NCBI GenBank assembly: GCA_045538935.1
Contig: JAZQEI010000011.1
Span: forward strand, 74,225 to 138,224
Source: RGIG3013 sp045538935
Lineage (GTDB): Bacteria; Bacillota; Clostridia; Oscillospirales; Acutalibacteraceae
DNA length: 64,000 bases
Reading direction: 5' to 3'
Notes under the pieces: model-generated
The model's database searches: none
What the model was told of the DNA's origin: nothing
What the model saw: only the letters and a program-made list of their open reading frames with translations
Part shown: positions 7,981 through 16,482 of the stretch, piece after piece
Layout of the letters: each line of letters begins with the position of its first letter
How positions within the stretch are numbered: position 1 is the first letter of the stretch
Position numbers and translations under genes: made by a program

Positions 7981-9360
7981 CTAGTTTGCCTCCTCGTAAA
8001 CTATTTTGTTTACGGCGTTAATATATGCGCGAATACTTGCGCTGATAATATCGGTAGAAATGCCGTTACCGGAATATAGTTTGCCGTTATAACGAAGTTT
8101 AACAATGGCAGAACCCATTGCCTCTTTACCCTCGGTAACAGACTGAATTTGAAAATCATCAAGCTCATAGTGGTGACCTATAATTTGCTCCACAGCTAAA
8201 AATGCCGCATCAATAGGTCCGTCGCCAATGCAAATACCTTGTATTTGTTCTTCGCCCTTTTGAATGGTAATTTGCGCGCTTGCCGATATAATATTGCCTG
8301 TGTTTATAATGTAATTTACTAATGTGTAGGTTGCGGGAACTTGAAGTGCACTTGTTGCAATAATTGCCTCTAACTCCTTATAGCCAACCTGTCTTTTAGC
8401 AGCAACACGCAAAAATTCATCGTAAACCTTTACTTTATCTTCTTCAGATAAATCATAGCCGAGTTTGGCAGCAGCAACTGCCACGGCAGAAATATCATCA
8501 TTTTTATCAAGATAAACTTCACTTTCATCGGCAGATTTAATTGTGGAATTTATATTGTTTTGTGCGTTGCCAGTAACCCAGCGGAGCTGCTTAACAATAC
8601 GGTGGAGCTCGGTAGTTTTAATGTTTGTACTAAAGCCGTAATCGTTACCGCAATTTTTTATCATATCGGCAAAGGTTTCTAGCGGTACAGTGTTTGAATC
8701 AACCGCAGTTTTAACAAAATCAACACCGGTCTTTACCGCTAAAATAGCTTGTGCTATGGCAAGACCATTTTTATTATCACACTTAACACCAACGTCTACG
8801 GGGCAATCTCTGGCAATTTTTTGTGCAAATGCAGCAAAATCGTCGGGTAACATATTTGCGGCGCTATCGCACACCGAAATACTTGTAGCACCCGCTGCTA
8901 TTGCAGTATTAATGGCCTTATTTAAAAAATCTTCTTCGGCACGTGTAGCATCAACTGCGCAAAACTCTACAAGTTCAACCGACTCTTTTGCCTTTTTAAC
9001 AGATTCTTCTATAAAAGCAATTATTTTGTCGGGCTTTTTATGGCAAGTGTATTCCATACCAACTGTTGACACCGGAATTTCAATTCTTACCTGTGCCAGT
9101 TTTGCAGAGGCAAGAGCCAAAATAGCGTTATCTAAACTATCGGCTTTGGTGGTTGCTGCTACCGAAATTACACTGCTTTTTACAAAGGATGAAACTGTTT
9201 TTATTAGCAGAATATCAGCCCTCGGCATTGCAATTTCGGGAAACTCGATAATATCAACATTAAGGTTTTCCAGTTGTCTTGCAATTTCAATTTTTTCCTT
9301 AAAGCTAAAATGATTGTTTTCTCTGCAAAGAGTTGCATCTGCTATTTTGATTTGTTTCAT
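7981..9360 (-). CDS. LeuA-like protein lacking catalytic motifs, with leucine-type C-terminal domain
   Basis: 459 residues from the ATG at 9360, which is preceded by AAAGGAG; an in-frame TTG at 9378 would sit upstream of that ribosome site and is rejected. Residues 1-260 follow the DRE-TIM barrel of 2-isopropylmalate synthase (VEFCAVDATRAEEDFL, AGATSISVCDSAANMLPDDF). The family's N-terminal DTTLRDGEQ is DATLCRENN here (8-16), the HxHND metal motif reads KCDNKNG (193-199), and the GIGERAGN motif is missing. Residues 335-459 keep the C-terminal regulatory domain (CIGDGPIDAAF, SVTEGKEAMGSA, GNGISTDIISASIRAYINA). The protein therefore probably does not do the normal condensation and may be a leucine-responsive partner or carry a changed reaction. 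It is first in an operon under a leucine-type T-box. Confidence 0.85.
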   Translation of the reverse strand: MKQIKIADATLCRENNHFSFKEKIEIARQLENLNVDIIEFPEIAMPRADILLIKTVSSFVKSSVISVAATTKADSLDNAILALASAKLAQVRIEIPVSTVGMEYTCHKKPDKIIAFIEESVKKAKESVELVEFCAVDATRAEEDFLNKAINTAIAAGATSISVCDSAANMLPDDFAAFAQKIARDCPVDVGVKCDNKNGLAIAQAILAVKTGVDFVKTAVDSNTVPLETFADMIKNCGNDYGFSTNIKTTELHRIVKQLRWVTGNAQNNINSTIKSADESEVYLDKNDDISAVAVAAAKLGYDLSEEDKVKVYDEFLRVAAKRQVGYKELEAIIATSALQVPATYTLVNYIINTGNIISASAQITIQKGEEQIQGICIGDGPIDAAFLAVEQIIGHHYELDDFQIQSVTEGKEAMGSAIVKLRYNGKLYSGNGISTDIISASIRAYINAVNKIVYEEAN

Positions 9361-9380
9361 ATTGGTTTCTCCTTTCAAAC

Positions 9381-9652
9381 AAAAAGCCCTGAAATTAGAT
9401 AAACTCTAATTTCAGGGACGAAATATCGCGGTACCACCCTGTTTACCGTATAAAAACGGTCAACTCAGTAAGACTCAAACAAGCCTTTTGCCTTGGTAAC
9501 GGAGCATGCCGTAGCAGCTTACTTTAAGTTCAGCCACTCTGCTCAGGAACGAGACTTTCTTAAAACACCATACTGCCTTACACCAACCGACAGCTCTCTG
9601 TAAACGGTTTGATTCTAAAAAATAATTCCTTCAACGCATTTAAAAAATATTT
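9381..9652 (-). promoter_or_regulatory. T-box leader, predicted leucine specifier (CTC)
   Basis: On the minus strand the leader has the T-box sequence AGGGTGGTACCGCG (9427-9440) with the TGGT bulge, followed by a terminator hairpin pairing CCCTGAAATTAGA with TCTAATTTCAGGG and a T-run (9381-9417). Stem I begins with AGAGAGC and has GGTTGGTG. By position relative to the CCTGAGC segment, the specifier triplet is CTC (9551-9553), a leucine codon; the bulge T would pair with A73, as tRNA-Leu carries. Uncharged tRNA-Leu should favour read-through into the LeuA-like operon. The T-box call is very secure, the specifier reading is by pattern. Confidence 0.93.
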
Positions 9653-9658
9653 TCAATT

Positions 9659-9687
9659 ATTTTATCACACCATATATAAATTGTCAA
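9659..9687 (-). promoter_or_regulatory. Promoter of the leucine T-box operon
   Basis: TTGACA, 17 bases, TAAAAT on the minus strand. Transcription would start near 9652, directly before the T-box Stem I. Confidence 0.8.
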
Positions 9688-9708
9688 GTATTAAAAAATA
9701 TTTATTGT

Positions 9709-9745
9709 AAAAAACAGTCGCGTATGTTGTACGCGACTGTTTTTA
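9709..9745 (-). terminator. Terminator of the ilvE operon
   Basis: AAACAGTCGCGTA and TACGCGACTGTTT form a perfect hairpin ending in T/A tracts, directly after the ilvE stop. It separates the two T-box operons. Confidence 0.88.
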
Positions 9746-9746
9746 A

Positions 9747-10808
9747 TTATAACTCTAATATCCAACCAAATTGGTCTTCAATTTTGCCCCACTGAATACC
9801 TGTTAAAGTATCATAAAGCATTTGAGTAACTTCACCTATTTGGCCGTTATTAACTGCATAGATTTTATCTTTGTAGCAAAGCTGACCAATAGGAGAAATA
9901 ACTGCAGCAGTTCCGCAACCCCACGCCTCTTTAAGTGTGCCGTTTTCCATAGCAGTACTAAGTTCGTCTATGGAAAGTAAACGTTCGCTTACATTATAGC
10001 CCTTAGATTTTAATACCTCTATACAAGACTTTCTTGTAATACCCGGTAAAATAGAGCCTGTAAGGGCTGGAGTTACGATTTCATCACCAATAAGGAACAT
10101 AACGTTCATAGCGCCAACTTCTTCGATGTACTTTCTTTCTACACCGTCAAGCCATAAAACTTGCGAATAACCTTTTTGTTCTGCACGCTCGCCCGCACGG
10201 TTAGATGCCGCATAGTTACCGCCGCACTTGGCATAACCTGTACCGCCGCGTACTGCGCGAACATCTTGATCTTCTATCATAATTTTAACGGGGTTAATTC
10301 CCTCTTTATAATAAGAGCCTACGGGAGAAGCGATTATCATAAATGTTGCGTTATGTACAGCGTGAACACCTAAGGTTTCATCGTTACCGAACATAAATGG
10401 ACGAAGATAAAGCGATGTTCCCTCTGCCGAAGGAGTCCAGTCTTGCTCGAATTTTACAAATTCAGTTAAAACCTGCATTGCTAAATCTTCGGGAATTTGA
10501 GGAAGACACAAACGCTCTGCCGATGCGTTCATACGTCTGATATTCTCAATGGGTCTGAACATTTGAACCTTACCGTCTTTGCGGCGATATGCCTTTAAAC
10601 CCTCAAAAATTTCAGAACCGTAATGCAAAACAGTAGATGCAGGGTGAATAGATAAGTTGCCAAAAGGAATAATCTCGGCATCATACCAGCCTTTTTCTCT
10701 TGAATACTGCATTACAAACATATGGTCTGTAAAAAATTTACCAAAGCCTAATGTACTGCTGTCTGGCTTTGTTTTGGGTGCAGTAGTTTTTGTGATTTTA
10801 ATTTCCAT
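9747..10808 (-). CDS. ilvE: Branched-chain amino-acid aminotransferase
   Basis: Interconverts leucine, isoleucine and valine with their 2-oxoacids, using glutamate/2-oxoglutarate and PLP. The 353-residue protein is a class IV (fold type IV) enzyme of the longer BCAT II group. Signatures: LRPFMFGNDETLGVHA, GGTGYAKCGGNYAAS, and VLWLDGVERKYIEEVGAMN, where K in ERKY holds PLP; GSILPGITRKS is the cofactor phosphate region. It is last in the seven-gene valine T-box operon, 12 bases after the gamma subunit. Next to a 2-oxoacid oxidoreductase it would aminate 2-oxoisovalerate and related oxoacids (or deaminate the amino acids, if the pathway runs the other way). Confidence 0.95.
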   Translation of the reverse strand: MEIKITKTTAPKTKPDSSTLGFGKFFTDHMFVMQYSREKGWYDAEIIPFGNLSIHPASTVLHYGSEIFEGLKAYRRKDGKVQMFRPIENIRRMNASAERLCLPQIPEDLAMQVLTEFVKFEQDWTPSAEGTSLYLRPFMFGNDETLGVHAVHNATFMIIASPVGSYYKEGINPVKIMIEDQDVRAVRGGTGYAKCGGNYAASNRAGERAEQKGYSQVLWLDGVERKYIEEVGAMNVMFLIGDEIVTPALTGSILPGITRKSCIEVLKSKGYNVSERLLSIDELSTAMENGTLKEAWGCGTAAVISPIGQLCYKDKIYAVNNGQIGEVTQMLYDTLTGIQWGKIEDQFGWILEL

Positions 10809-10820
10809 TATAAAATCTCC

Positions 10821-11357
10821 TTATTCGTAGTCGGCACCAAGTGTTAATGCTTTTAGATTAACATCTAGCATATCTGCGCGCTTTGCCGAGATAACTTTTT
10901 TAAGTGCTGCGGTTAAATCGTCGGTATTAAACTCGCCTAAAACCTTTAAAACCTTGCCTAAAATAATCATATTAGCAAGGGTTGGATATCCGTTATCACT
11001 TGCAAGCTTGGTTGCAGGAATGTAGTAAACGGTAACGTCATCACGCTCTACCTTACGCTCTATAAGTGTAGAATCGGCAAAGATAATACCGCCGGGTACT
11101 ACGCTTTGCTCAAATTTATCGAGTGACGGAAGATTCATAGCAACCAAAATATCGGGGTTAGATACTATAGGAGAACCTACAGGCTCGTCACTTACAATAA
11201 CGCTACAGCTTGCTGTACCTCCACGCATTTCGGGGCCGTAAGACGGAAGCCAGCTTACTTGTTTATCTTCGGTAAGACCTTTATAGGCTAAGAACTTGCC
11301 CGAGAACAAAATTCCCTGACCGCCAAAGCCCGAAAACAAAAATTGTTTTGTACTCAT
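10821..11357 (-). CDS. 2-oxoacid:ferredoxin oxidoreductase, gamma subunit
   Basis: 178 residues with the gamma-subunit fold of KOR/VOR/POR complexes: LFSGFGGQGILFSGKFLAYKG at the N-terminus, then VSWLPSYGPEMRGGTASCSV and LVAMNLPSLDKFEQSV. It binds CoA-side elements and completes the catalytic heteromer. It overlaps the beta subunit by 4 bases. The complex interconverts a 2-oxoacid plus CoA with acyl-CoA plus CO2 and reduced ferredoxin in the cytoplasm. Confidence 0.92.
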   Translation of the reverse strand: MSTKQFLFSGFGGQGILFSGKFLAYKGLTEDKQVSWLPSYGPEMRGGTASCSVIVSDEPVGSPIVSNPDILVAMNLPSLDKFEQSVVPGGIIFADSTLIERKVERDDVTVYYIPATKLASDNGYPTLANMIILGKVLKVLGEFNTDDLTAALKKVISAKRADMLDVNLKALTLGADYE

Positions 11358-12109
11358 TTTTGCTCCTCCTTTGCGCTTCTGTCTTTATAAACACCAAGTG
11401 GATAGTAAGGTAACATATTTTCGTCTAACCACTTTAATGCATTCGAAGGAGTCATACCCCAGTTTGTAGGACAAGTAGACACAACCTCAATTAAAGAGAA
11501 TCCCTTGCCGTCAATTTGGTTTTGGAATGCCTTCTTTATTGCCTTTTTGGCCTTGTTTACGTTTTTAACGTTGTTTACGGTAACACGCTCTAAATACTCA
11601 GGACCTTCAAGTTCAGATAACATCTCGCAAACTCTAATTGGGTAACCGCAATGGTTAACATCACGACCGTATGGAGAGGTCTGAGTAACCTGACCAGGTA
11701 ATGATGTAGGTGCCATTTGGCCGCCTGTCATACCGTAAATTGCGTTATTTATGAATATAATGGTTATATTTTCGTTTCTTGCTGCTGCGTGAACTGTTTC
11801 GGCCATACCAATAGAAGCTAAGTCGCCATCACCTTGGTATGTAAATACTATATGTTCACTTGGGTTTGCTCTTTTAACGCCTGTTGCTACTGCGGGGGCA
11901 CGACCATGTGCAGCCTCAATCATATCGCAGTTAAAATAGTTATAAGCCATAACCGAGCAACCAACGGGGGCTACGCCTATGGTTTTGCCCTCTATACCGA
12001 GTTCGTCTATAACCTCGGCAACTAAACGGTGAACTATACCGTGTGTACAACCCGGGCAGTAGTGCATTGATACATCTGCAAGAGCCTTTGGTTTATCGAA
12101 TACTACCAT
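11354..12109 (-). CDS. 2-oxoacid:ferredoxin oxidoreductase, beta (TPP) subunit
   Basis: 251 residues. CPGC at 18-21 begins the conserved HYCPGCTHGIVHR segment; GDGDLASIGMAETVHAA and FINNAIYGMTGGQMAPTS form the thiamine-diphosphate/Mg site. Such beta subunits carry TPP and the catalytic centre with the alpha chain. Its start overlaps the alpha-subunit stop and its end overlaps the gamma start, so all three are translationally coupled. The substrate (2-oxoisovalerate versus 2-oxoglutarate) cannot be fixed from this chain alone; the ilvE and T-box context favours branched-chain substrates. Confidence 0.93.
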   Translation of the reverse strand: MVVFDKPKALADVSMHYCPGCTHGIVHRLVAEVIDELGIEGKTIGVAPVGCSVMAYNYFNCDMIEAAHGRAPAVATGVKRANPSEHIVFTYQGDGDLASIGMAETVHAAARNENITIIFINNAIYGMTGGQMAPTSLPGQVTQTSPYGRDVNHCGYPIRVCEMLSELEGPEYLERVTVNNVKNVNKAKKAIKKAFQNQIDGKGFSLIEVVSTCPTNWGMTPSNALKWLDENMLPYYPLGVYKDRSAKEEQK

Positions 12110-13173
12110 TATTTAGCACCTCCGTTATAAATATCTTCAATATGAGCCAACACCTGTTCGGGTGTGGGAATCATACCGCCTGCGCGATTGCAAAGTGTTA
12201 CTGGAACTTTGCATTCGCTTGCGAGTTTTACGTCTTCAATCATCTGACCCATAGAAAGCTCAACACTAATAATATGTTTAACTTGCTCTGCCGCCTTTTT
12301 AAATGGAGCCTTGGGGAACGGCCAAAGGGTTATAGGTCTAATCATACCAACCTTTATTCCCTTTTCTCTTGCCTTTACAATAGCGTTTTTAGCAACACGT
12401 GCAGCAATACCGAATGCAGCAATGCAAATTTCGGCATCGTCCATTAAGTATTCTTCATACATAACCTCATCGCGCTCTACAATTGCGTAACGCTCAAAAC
12501 GCTCGAAATTTAATTTTTCAAGTTCTTCTGGAACCAAAGATAAAGAGTTTACAATGTTGTGGGGTCTTTGCATTTTTGTACCGTTTGTTGCCCAAGGTTT
12601 CTCCGGAGACGGTTTAACTTCAAAATCAAGCTCAACGGGTTCCATCATCTGACCCATTGTACCATCAGCTAAAATCATAGAGGTCATACGGTATTTATCG
12701 GCAAGCTCAAAGCCCTTAACGGTTAAGGCTGCCATTTCTTGAACAGAGCTGGGGGCTAAAACGATCATTCTAAAGTCGCCGTGAGCGCCGCCCTTGGTTG
12801 CCTGAAAATAGTCGGACTGGCTAGGCTGAATACCGCCAAGGCCGGGGCCACCACGCTGTACGTTTACAACTAAGGCGGGTAAATCGGAGCCTGCCATGTA
12901 CGACAAGCCTTCGCCCTTTAGCGATATACCTGGGCTCGAAGACGAAGTCATGACTCTATAACCTGCAGATGAAACGCCGTACACCATATTTATAGCGGCA
13001 ATTTCGCTTTCTGCCTGTAAGAATGTACCGCCTATTTTAGGCATTCTTTTAGCCATATATGCGGCAATTTCGGTTTGGGGAGTTATTGGATAACCGAAGT
13101 AATGACGGCAGCCTGCTATAATAGCGGCTTCGGCAATTGCTTCGTTACCTTTCATTAAAACTTTATCTGCCAT
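12109..13173 (-). CDS. vorB: 2-oxoacid:ferredoxin oxidoreductase alpha subunit, VorB-like
   Basis: 354 residues, matching the length and features of the VorB (3-methyl-2-oxobutanoate oxidoreductase) group: GNEAIAEAAIIAGCRHYFGYP ends in the family's YPITP motif, then FLQAESEIAAINMVYG, TSSSSPGISLKGEGLSYMAG and QRGGPGLGG, with a C-terminal PRT-like domain (EMSGAP-type region AFGIAARVAKNAI). Together with beta, gamma and the ferredoxin chain it should act on 2-oxoisovalerate and its C5-C6 relatives. The order ferredoxin-alpha-beta-gamma-ilvE in a T-box operon supports branched-chain metabolism rather than the TCA cycle. Confidence 0.9.
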   Translation of the reverse strand: MADKVLMKGNEAIAEAAIIAGCRHYFGYPITPQTEIAAYMAKRMPKIGGTFLQAESEIAAINMVYGVSSAGYRVMTSSSSPGISLKGEGLSYMAGSDLPALVVNVQRGGPGLGGIQPSQSDYFQATKGGAHGDFRMIVLAPSSVQEMAALTVKGFELADKYRMTSMILADGTMGQMMEPVELDFEVKPSPEKPWATNGTKMQRPHNIVNSLSLVPEELEKLNFERFERYAIVERDEVMYEEYLMDDAEICIAAFGIAARVAKNAIVKAREKGIKVGMIRPITLWPFPKAPFKKAAEQVKHIISVELSMGQMIEDVKLASECKVPVTLCNRAGGMIPTPEQVLAHIEDIYNGGAK

Positions 13174-13179
13174 TATAAA

Positions 13180-13386
13180 TCACCTCTCTACCTTAATTAC
13201 ACAGTCGGGACACATTGTTGCACAGAATGCACAACCGATACATTCATCCTGATTTGTAATTTCTACAGGATGGTGACCCTTAATATTTATTTTGTCGGGC
13301 GCTAATCTTAAAATCTTTTTGGGGCAAGCGTCTATGCATAAGCCGCAGCCTTTACATTTGTCGGTTTTAAAGGTTAATTTTGCCAT
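13180..13386 (-). CDS. 2 x [4Fe-4S] ferredoxin subunit of the oxidoreductase
   Basis: 68 residues with two classic CxxCxxCxxxC clusters: CKGCGLCIDACPKKIL and CIGCAFCATMCPDCV. It carries electrons between the TPP centre and external ferredoxin. It is placed directly before the alpha subunit, 6 bases apart, as in other four-subunit VOR/KOR operons. Confidence 0.93.
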   Translation of the reverse strand: MAKLTFKTDKCKGCGLCIDACPKKILRLAPDKINIKGHHPVEITNQDECIGCAFCATMCPDCVIKVER

Positions 13387-13401
13387 ATGTATATCTCTCC
13401 T

Positions 13402-14067
13402 TTAGAAGATTTTTTCTTGTAATTTTAATGGGAACGGATTTGGTACTTTGTCTTTAACTTCACACTCTAGCGGCTCATTAAAGGCGGTAAGTACAATTGG
13501 TAAACCAGTAAGGTTTGCTATCTCGTTCGCATAATTTAAAGATTTAAATATATCATTTGCGGTAGTGTCATTACCAAGGTTGGAATTATTAACAAGCCCT
13601 GTAAACTTTATTCCGCAAGCCGCTTCAATCTCACGCATAACCTCTATGGTATCGATAGCGGTTTTTGTAAGCGGTCTAAAGCAGTTAATTACCATAAGCA
13701 TATCGTAATTGTTTTCATCAATTATGGCTTGTTTTATTCTGCCAAGTGCCAAGGCTCCTCTGTCATCGCCGCCGACATCTACAATTACATTAAGATTCTT
13801 ATCTTCGGTAATTACGTACATATCTTGCGGAAGTGCAGGAATGTCTACATTAGAGTTTGCGTATTCTGAACAGATAAGCCGTATTCCTAAATCGCTTAAG
13901 ATATTACTGCTGTCTTTAGTACGAAAGTATGGGTTTACAATATCTAAATCGGCAATGGCAACTCTTTTTTCTTGCTCGCTTAATCTGTATGCCAAATTTA
14001 GCGCTACATTGGTTTTTCCGCTCCCGTAATGACCGCATAAAAGTGTTATTCGCTTATCACGCAACAT
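13402..14067 (-). CDS. MinD/CobQ-like P-loop ATPase
   Basis: 221 residues. Residues 12-19 (GHYGSGKT) are a Walker A motif; VAIADLDIVNPYFRTKD has the switch-I Asp region of MinD/ParA/CobQ-type ATPases and VIVDVGGDDRGALALG the Walker B/switch II. The rest contains MLMVINCFRPLTKTAIDTIEVM, typical of this group. It sits between the acyl-CoA synthetase and the ferredoxin subunit. A role in assembling or controlling the Fe-S enzyme is plausible from the position alone; no substrate can be named. Confidence 0.8.
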   Translation of the reverse strand: MLRDKRITLLCGHYGSGKTNVALNLAYRLSEQEKRVAIADLDIVNPYFRTKDSSNILSDLGIRLICSEYANSNVDIPALPQDMYVITEDKNLNVIVDVGGDDRGALALGRIKQAIIDENNYDMLMVINCFRPLTKTAIDTIEVMREIEAACGIKFTGLVNNSNLGNDTTANDIFKSLNYANEIANLTGLPIVLTAFNEPLECEVKDKVPNPFPLKLQEKIF

Positions 14068-14078
14068 ATAAATTCTCC

Positions 14079-16376
14079 TTATAGCTTGTTACGTTGTATT
14101 TTGCCACTAACGGTTTTGGGAAGCTCGTCTTTAAACACAACCAAACGCGGATACTTATACGGTGCGGTACGAGATTTAACGTAATCTTGAATTTCTTTTT
14201 TAAGTTCGTCTGTACCCTCAGTACCCTTTGTAAGTACAATGCTTGCCTTTACTATTTGGCCACGCACTTCGTCGGGTGCGGCAGATACACCGCATTCTAA
14301 TACGTAAGGCAACTCCATAATAACGCTTTCTATCTCGAACGGACCTATGCGGTAACCCGAAGACTTAATAACGTCATCAACACGGCCAACGTACCAGAAG
14401 AATCCGTCCTCATCACGCCAAGCAACATCGCCTGTATGATAAAAACCATCATGCATAACTTCTTCGGTCTTTTCGGCATCGCGGTAGTAGCCCTTAAATA
14501 GTCCACACGGTGCGCCGTCTTTAATGTTAATAACAATCTCACCGGATTCACCAACAGGTACCTGATTACCGTCAGCATCGTGAAGCTCTACATTATAAAT
14601 AGGAGCAGGTCTACCCATAGAACCAATTTTATGGTCGGCACCGCGCATATTACCTATTATCATAGTGCTTTCGGTTTGGCCAAAGCCCTCTAAAATTTGT
14701 AGGCCTGTTGCTTTTTCAAATTGACGGTAAACCTCGGGGTTTAGTGCCTCACCAGCGGTAGTCATATGCTTAACCGACGAAAAATCGTATTTAGATAAAT
14801 CTTGCTTAATCATCATTCTAAGCATTGTGGGCGGTGCACAGAAGGTTGTTATTTTGTGCTTTGCAAACATCGGTAAAATCTCAGATGCATCAAAACGGTC
14901 AAAGTCGTAAACAAATGTTGCGGCTTCGCATAGCCATTGACCGTATAATTTTCCCCACATAGACTTAGCCCAACCGGTATCGGAAATAGTAAAGTGTAAA
15001 CCGTCGGGATCTACTGTGTGCCAGTACTTTGCGGTATGGAAATGACCCAAAGCATATTTATAACTATGTGCAGCAATTTTAGGATATCCTGTGGTGCCCG
15101 ATGTAAAGAACATAAGCATTAAATCGTCACCGCAAGCAGTGTCGTCTTGTCTGTAAAAATGTGTGGAATAGAGCGGATATTCTTCGTTAAAGTTTCTCCA
15201 ACCGTCTTTTGTACCGTTTACAATAAACTTGTGCTTTAAATCTGGGTAGTCTTTTGAAGCGGCATCTACGTGGTCGGGAACTTTGTCGTCTGCAGTACAA
15301 ATTATAGCGCTAACACCTGCTGCCTTAAAACGATATTCAAAGTCGTGCTCTAAAAGCTGATTTGGAGCAGGAATGGCTATTGCGCCGAGTTTATTTAAGG
15401 CTATCATGGCAAACCAGAACTGATAATGACGTTTTAAAACCAGCATTACTCTGTCGCCCTTCTTTATGCCAAGCGACTTAAAGTAGTTTGCACATTGGTT
15501 AGATGCTTTCTTAATATCGGTAAATGTAAAGCGACGCTCGGTGCCGTCTTTAGAAACATGTAGCATTGCCAGTTTTTCGGGCTTTGTGCGAGATATTTCA
15601 TCTACAACATCGAAGCCAAAATTAAACTTTTCGATATTTTTGAATTTAATCTCGGTCGGTGTGCCGTTTTTATCTTCGGTAATGTCTATAAACTTTTTAT
15701 AAACGCGCTCAGCTGTATCTTTCTTAATTTCAGCTGTCTGCTTAACGGTAGGAGCGTGATATTTATTAGAAAGCTCAGGAATAGGCTCACCCGACGGGTT
15801 TAAAACTATAGCATAGAATATGCAGTCTTTACCGTTTATGGCTATCATACCATGGGGAGTATCACTATCAAAATAAATACTGTCGCCCGGGCCTAATACC
15901 TGCTTGTGATTACCAACCTGTACTAAAAGGTTGCCCTCTATTACAATGTCACACTCTTGACCCGAGTGGGTTGTAAGCTCAATTTCACGCTGCTCGGCAT
16001 CTTTGTCGTATGTATATTTAACATAAAGAGGCTCAGCAATACGGTTTTGGAACGCATAGGCTAGGTTGTAATAGGTCATACCATGAGCCTGAGCAATTTC
16101 CTTACCCTCGCCCGCCTTTGTAACTGTATAAGACTTTAACGTAGGGCTGTAACCCTCAATAATATCGGTAACATTAACACCAAAAACGGTTGCGCAACGG
16201 TAAATAAAAGCAAAGTTTAAATCACTCTGACCGTTTTCGCATTTTAGATATTCCTCTACCGATACATCTGTTTTCTCGGCCATTTGCTCTGGGGTTAAAT
16301 TTTCAATTTCGCGAAGCTCTTTTATACGCCCCGCCATTTCCTTGATTTTAAAATCAAGCGATGTAAGATTTTCCAT
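14079..16376 (-). CDS. Fusion: XRE-type HTH + cupin + acyl-CoA synthetase
   Basis: 765 residues from ATG 16376, chosen because GGAGG lies 5 bases upstream; the longer frame to 16493 would begin inside the T-box terminator. Residues 12-75 are an XRE helix-turn-helix (RIKELREIENLTPEQMAEKT, VSVEEYLKCENG), 110-195 a cupin (ELTTHSGQECDIVIEG, LGPGDSIYFDSDTPHGM), and 255-765 an AMP-forming acyl-CoA synthetase like acetyl/medium-chain enzymes: TSGTTGYPK at 425-433, GQTEST, YHTGDVAWRDEDG and catalytic lysine in TVSGKIQRN. HTH-cupin proteins are normally stand-alone regulators, so the ligase may also bind DNA or sense its substrate. As first gene under a valine-type T-box, before VOR and IlvE, it probably activates isobutyrate or related acids (inference). 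Confidence 0.88.
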   Translation of the reverse strand: MENLTSLDFKIKEMAGRIKELREIENLTPEQMAEKTDVSVEEYLKCENGQSDLNFAFIYRCATVFGVNVTDIIEGYSPTLKSYTVTKAGEGKEIAQAHGMTYYNLAYAFQNRIAEPLYVKYTYDKDAEQREIELTTHSGQECDIVIEGNLLVQVGNHKQVLGPGDSIYFDSDTPHGMIAINGKDCIFYAIVLNPSGEPIPELSNKYHAPTVKQTAEIKKDTAERVYKKFIDITEDKNGTPTEIKFKNIEKFNFGFDVVDEISRTKPEKLAMLHVSKDGTERRFTFTDIKKASNQCANYFKSLGIKKGDRVMLVLKRHYQFWFAMIALNKLGAIAIPAPNQLLEHDFEYRFKAAGVSAIICTADDKVPDHVDAASKDYPDLKHKFIVNGTKDGWRNFNEEYPLYSTHFYRQDDTACGDDLMLMFFTSGTTGYPKIAAHSYKYALGHFHTAKYWHTVDPDGLHFTISDTGWAKSMWGKLYGQWLCEAATFVYDFDRFDASEILPMFAKHKITTFCAPPTMLRMMIKQDLSKYDFSSVKHMTTAGEALNPEVYRQFEKATGLQILEGFGQTESTMIIGNMRGADHKIGSMGRPAPIYNVELHDADGNQVPVGESGEIVINIKDGAPCGLFKGYYRDAEKTEEVMHDGFYHTGDVAWRDEDGFFWYVGRVDDVIKSSGYRIGPFEIESVIMELPYVLECGVSAAPDEVRGQIVKASIVLTKGTEGTDELKKEIQDYVKSRTAPYKYPRLVVFKDELPKTVSGKIQRNKL

Positions 16377-16482
16377 TTTATCCTCCGTTTTAGCCAAAGC
16401 ATTTAAACCCGAACCAGCCTTAAAGGGCTGACTTTCGGCGTCTTTTGGCTCATTGGCGCACATAGGCGCTAGGACGAAAAAA

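Noticed and set aside
7981..9360. Plain annotation as 2-isopropylmalate synthase
   Set aside because: Active-site motifs are replaced; only the fold and regulatory domain are retained.
9361..9378. Upstream TTG start for the LeuA-like gene
   Set aside because: The ribosome site AAAGGAG lies inside this extension; ATG 9360 is the proper start.
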